Shown one piece after another: positions 28,561 to 35,564 of a stretch of 48,619 nucleotides of DNA. Each line of letters opens with the position of its first letter. Positions within the stretch are counted from its first letter, which is position 1. Source of the DNA: Anaerobacillus alkaliphilus (GTDB lineage: Bacteria; Bacillota; Bacilli; Bacillales; Anaerobacillaceae); contig NZ_QOUX01000036.1 of NCBI RefSeq assembly GCF_004116265.1, positions 1 to 48,619 on the forward strand, read 5' to 3'. Made by a program: the position numbers and the translations under genes. The notes under the pieces are model-generated. The model was not told where the DNA came from. It searched no databases and was given only the letters and a program-made list of their open reading frames with translations.

Positions 28561-29556
28561 TTATTTTTTATGTTCTAGGTAAGCATTTAATACAACCGCT
28601 TCTTTTTCTGCTGCCAACCCAGCTTTTCGGTCAGAAACAGGTATATTCCGCTCTACATCCCATTGATAAGTATCCTGTATTGTTTTTTCAAGAGATGTAA
28701 ATGAAAGTCCTGTACTGAGGGCCTTGTCAATATTCGCTGCAAGCATTCCGCTCATGGCTTCTGGAATATAGAGAGGCATTTCAATCCAGTGTCCAACTTC
28801 ATTTTTTGCTAAGAATTGATCATCTACCCAAGTAAAGGACACGTCATCGTTTAATACAGATCTACAAGTAGATAGAAAACCCTCAAAAGTTAACGTTTCT
28901 TTAGGACCAGTGACGTTATAGATACCTGTTACTTTTTGCTCTATTCCTGAAACGATATAAGCAGCTAAATCGCGAGCATCAATAAATTGAACTGGGGCGT
29001 TTTTGCTACCTGGCGCAAGAACTTCTCCACCACGTGCAACACGCATTGGCCAATATGTAAATCGATCTGTAGAATCGTAAGGTCCAACGATAAGGCCAGG
29101 ACGTACAATCAAAGCTCTACCTGGAAATGCCTTTTCAACTTCTTGTTCACATAAAGCCTTTAATGGACCATATGTTTCACCTGTTACTTCTTCAGTGTTG
29201 CTATTTTCTAAGACTGTAACTTCCGCTTGTTCATCTATATTTAACTGTGAAAAGTCACGGTAAACACTAATCGATGAAACAAAAACATACATGTCACTTA
29301 CTGGAGCAAGAGTGGTCGCAGATTTTTGAACAATCCTTGGTACATAGCCACACGTATCAATAACAGCGTCCCAGTGATTGTTAGTTAGCATAGATAAATC
29401 ATCATCACGGTTACCAACTATTCTTTCAACAGTAGGAAAATAGTCAGCATTTGTTTTTCCTCTATTAAAAAGCGTTACTTTGTGTTTTTTTCTAAGCAAT
29501 TCATCAACAATATGAATACCAATAAACCTCGTACCGCCAATAACTAATATATTCAT
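28561..29556 (-). CDS. NAD-dependent epimerase/dehydratase family (atypical SDR) protein
   Basis: A 331-residue Rossmann-fold protein of the extended/atypical SDR type. It has the nucleotide motif VIGGTRFIG (residues 5-13), VFVSSISVY (about 91-99), an intact YGPLK YxxxK catalytic pair (Y129, K133), and VRPGLIVGPYDSTDRF. The start is ATG 29554-29556 with AAGGAGG 7 nt upstream; the longer frame to 29667 lacks a site. It is absent from the equivalent B. subtilis position, where spoVT is followed by yabM, and is the only minus-strand gene for 40 kb. Its TAA stop lies in the right target duplication of MITE copy 3. The substrate is unknown: a sugar-nucleotide or isoflavone-reductase-like role is possible. 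Confidence 0.85.
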   Translation of the reverse strand: MNILVIGGTRFIGIHIVDELLRKKHKVTLFNRGKTNADYFPTVERIVGNRDDDLSMLTNNHWDAVIDTCGYVPRIVQKSATTLAPVSDMYVFVSSISVYRDFSQLNIDEQAEVTVLENSNTEEVTGETYGPLKALCEQEVEKAFPGRALIVRPGLIVGPYDSTDRFTYWPMRVARGGEVLAPGSKNAPVQFIDARDLAAYIVSGIEQKVTGIYNVTGPKETLTFEGFLSTCRSVLNDDVSFTWVDDQFLAKNEVGHWIEMPLYIPEAMSGMLAANIDKALSTGLSFTSLEKTIQDTYQWDVERNIPVSDRKAGLAAEKEAVVLNAYLEHKK

Positions 29557-29643
29557 CTGAAAACCTCCTTTTTCATCTCCTTCAATATAATTCGTGAAAA
29601 TACATAATATTCCTATCTGTAGTAAAGATAGTTTTCGACTCTG

Positions 29644-29652
29644 TGATATAAT
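29644..29652 (+). promoter_or_regulatory. Extended -10 promoter of yabM
   Basis: TGATATAAT at 29644-29652 is an extended -10 with a weak -35. If used, transcription starts near 29659, so the in-frame TTG at 29652 cannot be the start codon. Confidence 0.45.
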
Positions 29653-29678
29653 TGCATGTAGTTTCATCGCTTAGGGGG

Positions 29679-31259
29679 TTGAAGTTTATCTTAAAAGGAA
29701 AGAAATTATGGCAAGGGGCAGTTTATTTGTCACTAGCAGCCATATTTATTAAAGTCTTGAGTGCAATTTATCGAATTCCATATCAAAATATTGCCGGCGA
29801 TATTGGCTTTTACGTATATCAGCAAATATACCCCATCTATGGTGTTGCCATCATGTTATCTACCTATGGCTTTCCGGTAATAATTTCAAAATTACTATCA
29901 GAAAGGGTATACGACCGCTCAGTTGTCTTAAAAAATGCGTTTGTAGGTTTATCAATTATAAGCATAACAGCATTTATTCTCGTTTATAGCCAAGCATCTC
30001 GGCTAGCAGGGATCATGGGCGATGAACAGCTACTATTACCTTTACAGACAGTATCATTTATCTTTATCATTATTCCGTTATTATCTGTCTTAAGGGGCTT
30101 TTTTCAAGGACAAGAGGATATGCTACCAACAGCTATATCACAGGTAACAGAGCAGTTTTCTCGAGTATGTGTGATTTTATTATTAACCTATGTTTTCATT
30201 GCGAACGGTTATGGACCTTACGCTGCTGGAACGGGTGCTGCATTAGGATCAATTTTTGGTGGTATTATAGGTTCAGTAGTTTTGTTTATTTTTTATGTTA
30301 GGCAAAAACAAACACCCATACAGAAGAAAAGTACTAACCTTTCAATGAAAGTAATAACTAAAATTGTATTACAAGGAATACTGATTTGCTTTAGTAGTCT
30401 TATCTTAATTGTTTTTCAGTTTATTGATTCAATAACAGTGTTAAGAGTGTTAGTTGAAAACGGTGTGGAAATGGAGTTAGCTAAAGTTGCAAAAGGGGTG
30501 TTCGACCGTGGTCAACCGCTCATTCAAATGGGAACAGTCATTACAACATCGTTCTCTTTAGTGGTGGTACCACTTATTGCAAAAGTTAGTATAGAAGGAA
30601 GAAAGGACCTTATCAAGAAATACAGTAGTCTTGCATTTAGGGTTAGCTTCCTAATTGGGGCAGCTGCAGCGGTGGGACTAGCTGTTATTATTGAGCCAAC
30701 CAATGCGATGCTTTTCAAAGATGACAGTGACTCGATCGTCCTTGCTGTTATGGGTCTAGCAATATTGTTTACGTCAATTTTCTTGACGACTTCAGCAATC
30801 TTACATGGCTTAAATTTGGTTTATGTAACTGTTATCCATGTAATGGTAGGTATTATAGTAAAAGGATTTCTAAATTTTTTCCTTATACCAAGTCACGGTA
30901 CTCTTGGTGCAGCGATCGCTACAGTTGTTGCTTGTGCTGTATGCGCTTGGCTAAATTACTATAAACTAAGAAGAGAAGATGTACTTGCTAAAGTTTCACC
31001 TAGTAGGACAATGAAAATCATTACTTCTTTAGTTGCAATGGGAGCTTTAACATATATCTGGAAAGAAGGCACTTATCTAATTTTTTCAGAAGATTATGCT
31101 CATCGATTAGGTTATGCAGCTGTTGCTGTAAGCAGTATGACTGTCGGAGCAGTGACTTTTCTTTTCTTAGTTATTGTTACAAGGCTCTTTACAGAAGAAG
31201 AACTAGAGCATATTCCTAAAATACAAAAGCTTGCAGCTAGATTGCAGCTTAGAAAATAA
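29679..31259 (+). CDS. yabM: MATE/MOP-superfamily flippase YabM (SpoVB/MurJ-like)
   Basis: A polytopic membrane protein of about 526 residues in the polysaccharide-transporter branch of the MOP superfamily, related to SpoVB and MurJ, which flip lipid-linked cell-wall precursors. It starts GKKLWQGAVYLSLAAIFIKVLSAIYRIPYQNIAGD and has about 14 hydrophobic segments, including RGFFQGQEDMLPTAISQVTEQ, typical of this group. The start is uncertain. TTG 29679 directly abuts AGGGGG, so spacing is wrong for it; the next codon at proper distance is ATC 29688. mazG and rqcP follow, as in B. subtilis. The precise substrate is not determined. Confidence 0.85.
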   Translation: MKFILKGKKLWQGAVYLSLAAIFIKVLSAIYRIPYQNIAGDIGFYVYQQIYPIYGVAIMLSTYGFPVIISKLLSERVYDRSVVLKNAFVGLSIISITAFILVYSQASRLAGIMGDEQLLLPLQTVSFIFIIIPLLSVLRGFFQGQEDMLPTAISQVTEQFSRVCVILLLTYVFIANGYGPYAAGTGAALGSIFGGIIGSVVLFIFYVRQKQTPIQKKSTNLSMKVITKIVLQGILICFSSLILIVFQFIDSITVLRVLVENGVEMELAKVAKGVFDRGQPLIQMGTVITTSFSLVVVPLIAKVSIEGRKDLIKKYSSLAFRVSFLIGAAAAVGLAVIIEPTNAMLFKDDSDSIVLAVMGLAILFTSIFLTTSAILHGLNLVYVTVIHVMVGIIVKGFLNFFLIPSHGTLGAAIATVVACAVCAWLNYYKLRREDVLAKVSPSRTMKIITSLVAMGALTYIWKEGTYLIFSEDYAHRLGYAAVAVSSMTVGAVTFLFLVIVTRLFTEEELEHIPKIQKLAARLQLRK

Positions 31260-31332
31260 AGTATAAGGCCTATAGAGTAGTATAGAGGAAATCGGAAGAG
31301 TAAGGCTTAAAACAGAAAAAGGAGTAAAAACA

Positions 31333-32793
31333 ATGGCAAAAATCGTAGTCTTAGGTTTAGGTGCTGGTGATCTTCAACAGATGCCGTTAGGAATTTATCA
31401 AAAGTTAATAAAAAGTGAAAATGTCTACCTACGAACAAAAGAACATCCTGTTGTAAGGGAGCTAGAAAAAGAAGGATTTACTTATCACTCATTTGATAGT
31501 ATCTATGAAAATAACGAGCAATTTAGTGATGTCTATCAAGAAATAACAAATCAGTTACTTAACTTAGCCAAAGAGAATGATATTGTTTATGCGGTGCCAG
31601 GACATCCGTTTGTTGCAGAGAGTACTGTGCAACTATTATTAGAGCAGGCACCTACTGTAAACGTGGCAGTTGAAATTAAGGGCGGACAAAGCTTCTTAGA
31701 TAATCTATTTCAAGCGGTACAAATTGATCCAATAGAGGGTTGTCAGATCGTCGATGGAACAGCACTGCAAAAAGTCGAATTACAAATAAGGCATCATATG
31801 ATCATTTGCCAAGTCTATGATGCATTTATTGCAAGTGAAGTAAAACTCACCTTAATGGAACTCTTACCAGATGACTATGAAATAACTGTAGTAACCGCAG
31901 CAGGTAGTCAACATGAGCAATTGTTATCGGTGCCGCTTTACGAATTAGATCGTGTGACAACCTTGAACAATTTAACAGCAGTTTATGTGCCGCCGGTAAA
32001 AGAAGAAAATTTGCTTTATCGAGATTTTGGAAAACTAAGAGAAGTGATAGCTACACTCCGTGGTCCAAATGGTTGTCCATGGGACCAAAAACAAACACAC
32101 GTCTCATTAAAAAAGTACTTGTTAGAGGAAGCCTACGAAGTTCTTGATGCGATTGATGAAGAGGATGATGACCATTTAGCGGAGGAATTGGGAGATGTCC
32201 TTCTGCAAGTCATGCTGCACGCTCAAATTGGCGAGGATGAAGGGATGTTTACTGTTGATGATGTTGTAGCTGCCATAACAGAAAAAATGATTCGCAGACA
32301 TCCACATGTATTTGAAGCAGGAAAATTAAATAACGAAGACGAAGTAATTCAACAGTGGGATGAAATAAAGAAACAGGAAAAACAAGAGAGCGGACAAGAA
32401 GTTATTTCACTACTAGCTGGAGTCCCGAAAAGCATGCCTGCATTGTATCGTGCTGCAAAGTTACAGAAGAAAGCCGCAAAAGTTGGCTTTGACTGGCAAG
32501 AAGTAGCTCCCATCTGGATGAAGGTCCAAGAAGAGATTGCTGAATTTATGAATGAACTTAAACAAAACAACACAGAAAAAGCTTTTAAAGAATTTGGTGA
32601 TGTATTATTTGCATTTGTAAACTTAGCACGTTTTTATGAGATTGATCCAGAATTAGCACTTCAATCTACAAACGAAAAGTTCTATCAACGATTTTTATAC
32701 ATTGAACAAACATTACATGAAAGAAGTCTCTCGTTTGAAGATGTAGATCTAGCCTATTTAGATGCAATTTGGGAAGAAGCGAAAAGAATGTAG
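31333..32793 (+). CDS. yabN: YabN: tetrapyrrole methylase-like domain fused to MazG
   Basis: A 486-residue fusion. The N-terminal domain (about residues 1-220) has the SAM-dependent methylase signature IVVLGLGAGDLQQMPLGIY and AVPGHPFVAEST. The C-terminal part is a MazG NTP pyrophosphohydrolase with GCPWDQKQTH, the metal-binding EEAYEVLDAIDEED...ELGDVLLQVMLHAQI, and a second half-repeat (EEIAEFMNEL, KEFGDVLFAFVNL). It probably hydrolyses non-canonical or surplus NTPs; the methylase target is unknown. AAAGGAGT lies upstream of ATG 31333. The same fusion lies upstream of rqcP in B. subtilis. Confidence 0.94.
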   Translation: MAKIVVLGLGAGDLQQMPLGIYQKLIKSENVYLRTKEHPVVRELEKEGFTYHSFDSIYENNEQFSDVYQEITNQLLNLAKENDIVYAVPGHPFVAESTVQLLLEQAPTVNVAVEIKGGQSFLDNLFQAVQIDPIEGCQIVDGTALQKVELQIRHHMIICQVYDAFIASEVKLTLMELLPDDYEITVVTAAGSQHEQLLSVPLYELDRVTTLNNLTAVYVPPVKEENLLYRDFGKLREVIATLRGPNGCPWDQKQTHVSLKKYLLEEAYEVLDAIDEEDDDHLAEELGDVLLQVMLHAQIGEDEGMFTVDDVVAAITEKMIRRHPHVFEAGKLNNEDEVIQQWDEIKKQEKQESGQEVISLLAGVPKSMPALYRAAKLQKKAAKVGFDWQEVAPIWMKVQEEIAEFMNELKQNNTEKAFKEFGDVLFAFVNLARFYEIDPELALQSTNEKFYQRFLYIEQTLHERSLSFEDVDLAYLDAIWEEAKRM

Positions 32794-32896
32794 AATGAAA
32801 AATTTAAAATGAAAAATGTAGAGTGAGAAATTTAGAGTGTAAAATGAAGTAATTGAAATTAATAATAATTCTACATTCTACACTTTACATTAAAGA
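32794..32896 (+). repeat. AT-rich inverted repeat between yabN and rqcP
   Basis: The left arm holds repeated AAAATGAAAAATGTAGAGTG-like units, and the right arm reads TTCTACATTCTACACTTTAC, an imperfect complement. It starts at the yabN stop and ends two bases before the GAAAGGGG ribosome-binding site of rqcP. Composition differs from the AATTATGAATTG family. Confidence 0.6.
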
Positions 32897-32909
32897 AAGG
32901 GGTTTAAAC

Positions 32910-33185
32910 ATGAGATTAGATAAATTTTTAAAAGTATCACGCTTAATTAAACGACGTACATTGGCTAAAGAAGTATCTGACCAAGGGCGTATTACGATAA
33001 ATGACCAAGTGGCAAAGGCAAGTTCCACAGTAAAAGTAGGTGACGAATTAAAGGTTCGCTTTGGGCAAAAAATAGTTACTGTACGAATTGACGATATTAA
33101 AGAAACTTCAAAAAAAGATGAAGCAGCTAATATGTATACAATTGTTGGAGAAGAAAAATTAAATACAGAAGAGAATTTATTCTAA
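32910..33185 (+). CDS. rqcP: RqcP, S4-domain ribosome quality control protein (YabO)
   Basis: RqcP binds the obstructed 50S subunit and helps RqcH add poly-alanine tails to stalled chains. The 91-residue protein is essentially one S4 RNA-binding domain: MRLDKFLKVSRLIKRRTLAKE, then GRITINDQVAKASSTVKVGD, and a short tail. ATG 32910 has AAAGGGG about 9 nt upstream. The longer frame from 32853 reads through the repeat and is rejected. It keeps its B. subtilis place after yabN and ends with a strong terminator, so the sporulation genes that follow form a separate unit. Confidence 0.94.
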   Translation: MRLDKFLKVSRLIKRRTLAKEVSDQGRITINDQVAKASSTVKVGDELKVRFGQKIVTVRIDDIKETSKKDEAANMYTIVGEEKLNTEENLF

Positions 33186-33191
33186 ATGTAC

Positions 33192-33227
33192 AAGGAGCCG
33201 ACAGAAGACGTCGCTCCTTATTTTTTT
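33192..33227 (+). terminator. rqcP terminator
   Basis: AAGGAG plus CGAC pairs with GTCG plus CTCCTT, with one bulged C, and is followed by ATTTTTTT. Confidence 0.82.
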
Positions 33228-33240
33228 CAGAATACCTAAC

Positions 33241-33298
33241 TTTATAATTCTTAATAGCTCCTAAAATTCATAATGCAAAATTGACAATTCACAATTCC
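33241..33298 (+). repeat. Half copy E of the AATTATGAATTG-type palindromic repeat
   Basis: ATTCATAATGCAAAATTGAC and CAATTCACAATTCC match the right arm of copies A-D, but the GCTTCGAAGC centre and left arm are missing. It lies between the rqcP terminator and the yabP promoter. Confidence 0.5.
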
Positions 33299-33308
33299 AA
33301 AAGGCTTG

Positions 33309-33338
33309 TTCTATTCTTAAGTCCTTGTACATAAAAAT
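33309..33338 (+). promoter_or_regulatory. Candidate sigma-E promoter of yabP-yabQ
   Basis: TTCTATT (33309-33315), a 14-bp spacer and CATAAAAAT (33330-33338) resemble the sigma-E consensus KMATATT-N14-CATACAHT. yabP-yabQ are sigma-E genes in B. subtilis. Confidence 0.5.
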
Positions 33339-33370
33339 AGTGTAAAAGAGGATTGAGGAGGAATTTTTAA

Positions 33371-33679
33371 ATGGAACATTATGAATATGGTACCCCGATG
33401 GGAAGAGATAGAAAGGTCAAGGAACATAACATTACCATGCGTGGCAGAAAGCATTTAGATATCACGGGGGTAAAACAAGTAGAAAGCTTTGATAATGAGG
33501 AATTCTTATTAGAAACAGAGCTTGGCTTCTTGGCAATCAGAGGTAGCAACCTCCATATGAAAAACTTAGATGTTGACCAAGGTATTGTGTCTATTGAAGG
33601 AAAAATTTTTGACCTCGTTTATTTAGATCAGCAACAAAACGACAAATCTAAAGGCTTCTTTGGGAAGTTGTTCAAGTGA
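33371..33679 (+). CDS. yabP: Sporulation protein YabP
   Basis: YabP is a mother-cell protein of about 100 residues required for spore cortex formation in B. subtilis. The 102-residue product matches the family core: HNITMRGRKHLDITGVKQVESFDNEEFLLETELGFLAIRG and LHMKNLDVDQGIVSIEGKIFDLVYLD. It has no membrane segment. TGAGGAGGAATT precedes ATG 33371. It overlaps yabQ by 4 bp (GTGA), so the pair is translationally coupled. A candidate sigma-E promoter precedes it. Confidence 0.93.
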   Translation: MEHYEYGTPMGRDRKVKEHNITMRGRKHLDITGVKQVESFDNEEFLLETELGFLAIRGSNLHMKNLDVDQGIVSIEGKIFDLVYLDQQQNDKSKGFFGKLFK

Positions 33680-34257
33680 GCCTAACCGTACAATTACAAA
33701 CAATGCTAGCAATGGTGGCTATGGGTGGATGGCTAGGAATGGCGATTGACACCTATAGCCGATTAATTCGAGGTCGCCATTGGAACAAGTGGATTACCGT
33801 AATAAATGATAGTTTATTCTGGATACTCCAAGGCCTGTTTGTTTTTTATGTTTTATTGCAAATTAATGAAGGAGAAATGCGTTTTTATATCTTACTAGCT
33901 TTATTGTGTGGTTATTCATGCTATCGAGCTCTATTATATCGTGTTTACATGAAAGTGTTGGAAGCAGTGATTCAGGGAATAATTAAAACTTATAAATTTC
34001 TAAAGGCAACTTTATTTATATTAATCATAAATCCAACGAAAGAGATATTGAAGTTTCTATACAAGCTGTGTATGATGATTATAGGCTTTTTAATTACAGT
34101 TATTTTTTTCCTTTTGAAGATAATCTTTACACCGTTTAAATGGGTGGGAAGAGGAATTTGGCGTCTTTTGCCGAAAGAAAAATTCAGAAAATTAATAAAT
34201 AAACTAGGGTTTTTGAAAAAGTTGAAGAACTATATAAAGCGATGGTTATCAAAATAA
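33676..34257 (+). CDS. yabQ: Spore cortex biosynthesis protein YabQ
   Basis: YabQ is a membrane protein of the mother cell needed for cortex synthesis. The 193-residue protein has hydrophobic segments near residues 3-25 (LQTMLAMVAMGGWLGMAIDT), 45-62, 66-85, 100-118 and 120-140, and the family segment MAIDTYSRLIRGRHWNKWI with ALLCGYSCYRALLYR. A basic tail follows. The start is GTG 33676, overlapping the yabP stop. It is longer than a minimal YabQ because of its lysine-rich C terminus. divIC lies 22 bp downstream, giving the conserved yabP-yabQ-divIC order. Confidence 0.9.
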   Translation: MSLTVQLQTMLAMVAMGGWLGMAIDTYSRLIRGRHWNKWITVINDSLFWILQGLFVFYVLLQINEGEMRFYILLALLCGYSCYRALLYRVYMKVLEAVIQGIIKTYKFLKATLFILIINPTKEILKFLYKLCMMIIGFLITVIFFLLKIIFTPFKWVGRGIWRLLPKEKFRKLINKLGFLKKLKNYIKRWLSK

Positions 34258-34279
34258 AGATCTTAAAAGGGTGAGGAGT

Positions 34280-34660
34280 ATGAGAAGCGCACAACCAAGA
34301 AAAGTAAGAGAACTAAACTCTCATTACATTGAACAGCATGAAACGCAGATGGAACAAAGGTCAAAAAGCAAAAAAGGACTCGCTAGACGTCTGAGTGCTT
34401 TAGGTCTATTTGTTATACTTTCAATTGCATTTACTGCAATAACCCTCCATTCGCAAAATAGCGTTCTTAATGAAAAACTAGAAAAGAAACAAATTCTTGA
34501 AAATGAGCTAGCACGCTTACAAATTTTAGAGAGAGATCTCAATGATGAGATTATAAACTTAAATAATTTAGAATATATCTCAGAGATTGCTAGGAGAGAT
34601 TATTTTCTGTCTAGACCTGGAGAGATCATCTTCAAAGTTACTTCATCTTCTTCAGATTGA
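34280..34660 (+). CDS. divIC: Cell division protein DivIC
   Basis: DivIC is a bitopic septum protein that works with FtsL and DivIB in the divisome. The 126-residue protein has a basic cytoplasmic N terminus (about 1-40), one membrane segment (LSALGLFVILSIAFTAITL, about 38-56), an extracellular coiled coil rich in leucine and glutamate, and the conserved YISEIARRDYFLSRPGEIIF end. I chose ATG 34280, which fits AAGGGTG about 7 nt upstream and the family length of about 125; GTG 34271 lies inside the site. The downstream yabR promoter overlaps its stop. Confidence 0.93.
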   Translation: MRSAQPRKVRELNSHYIEQHETQMEQRSKSKKGLARRLSALGLFVILSIAFTAITLHSQNSVLNEKLEKKQILENELARLQILERDLNDEIINLNNLEYISEIARRDYFLSRPGEIIFKVTSSSSD

Positions 34661-34685
34661 CACTTGTTTTTTGCTTCATGTATAA
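34656..34685 (+). promoter_or_regulatory. Consensus sigma-A promoter of yabR
   Basis: TTGACA and TATAAT, both perfect, are separated by 18 bp. The -35 overlaps the divIC stop codon. Confidence 0.82.
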
Positions 34686-34730
34686 TTAAATAGTATTATA
34701 ATTATGTTTTTAAGGAGGAGCATTTTTTTC

Positions 34731-35207
34731 ATGTCAATCGAAGTAGGCAGCAAGTTACAAGGGAAGGTAACCGGCATCACCCATTTTGGAGCATTCATTG
34801 AGCTGCCAGGTGGTAATACTGGTCTTGTTCACATTAGTGAGGTAGCGGATAATTATGTTAAAGACATCAACGAGTTTCTTAAAGTTGGTGATGAAGTTGA
34901 GGTTAAGGTAATTGCCGTAGAAAAAGACGGTAAAATTGGTCTTTCAATCCGAAAGGCTAAAGAACGTCCGCCGGAAGAGCAACCAAGACCACAAAAACGT
35001 CCGCCACGTGATCGTGATCAAGAAAGACCAGCAAATAAACAATTTGGTTCTCGTAATAGCGGTAATAGAAATAATAATCAAGCTCGCCCATCCCTTTCTT
35101 TTGAGGATAAAATGAATCGCTTTTTAAAGGATAGTGAAGAACGATTAACTACTTTAAAGCGAAGTACTGAATCAAAACGCGGAGGTCGAGGCGCAAGACG
35201 AGGCTAA
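34731..35207 (+). CDS. yabR: S1-domain RNA-binding protein YabR
   Basis: A 158-residue protein with one N-terminal S1 domain (GSKLQGKVTGITHFGAFIEL through KIGLSIRKAKE, about residues 5-75), followed by a long proline-, arginine- and asparagine-rich disordered stretch (about 78-125) and an arginine/glycine-rich end. It matches YabR, a general-stress S1 protein thought to bind RNA or the ribosome; the function is not settled. ATG 34731 has TAAGGAGGAG 10 nt upstream; the nine codons upstream in frame cover that site and are rejected. It has its own strong promoter and terminator. Confidence 0.92.
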   Translation: MSIEVGSKLQGKVTGITHFGAFIELPGGNTGLVHISEVADNYVKDINEFLKVGDEVEVKVIAVEKDGKIGLSIRKAKERPPEEQPRPQKRPPRDRDQERPANKQFGSRNSGNRNNNQARPSLSFEDKMNRFLKDSEERLTTLKRSTESKRGGRGARRG

Positions 35208-35255
35208 ACTTGCTGCAAATTGACGGATTAATTGATTCTTAACCATATAAATTTC

Positions 35256-35290
35256 ACACCCTTCAATATTTGAAGGGTGTTTATTTTTGT
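35256..35290 (+). terminator. yabR terminator
   Basis: A perfect ten-pair stem, ACACCCTTCA/TGAAGGGTGT with loop ATATT, is followed by TTATTTTTG. Between it and about 35440 I see no gene or other clear signal. Confidence 0.85.
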
Positions 35291-35441
35291 TTATGAGAGG
35301 TTTTTAAATGACTTCTTTTCTATCATGGTAGCGTCATCCAAATTTAAAACCACTATTTGTCCTCATTATTCGCCTTAATTTAGTAGTATTTCGAGACAGT
35401 TTTACATGAAATGAAAATAATATTCTAGCAATTACTGTTAT

Positions 35442-35504
35442 TTTGACAAGGTTACTAGAAAGAAGTCGAACACTTTTTTAGACATGCTCTGTTGTTTTGA
35501 CAAA
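35442..35504 (+). promoter_or_regulatory. Spo0A boxes upstream of spoIIE
   Basis: TTTGACAAA (35496-35504) is the exact complement of the 0A box TTTGTCAAA and overlaps the -35. TTTGACAAG (35442-35450) matches 8 of 9, and a partial GTCGAA core lies at 35465-35470. Spo0A~P activates spoIIE in B. subtilis. Confidence 0.5.
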
Positions 35505-35530
35505 AATTGAAAGAAGTATCTGCTTATAAT
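35497..35530 (+). promoter_or_regulatory. Spo0A-type sigma-A promoter of spoIIE with 22-bp spacer
   Basis: Perfect TTGACA (35497-35502) and TATAAT (35525-35530) are 22 bp apart, far from the 17-bp optimum. Long spacers (21-22 bp) are the hallmark of the Spo0A-activated spoIIE and spoIIG promoters. Confidence 0.72.
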
Positions 35531-35564
35531 AGAAACACCAAAAAAAATACGGGTGGTGGACAAA

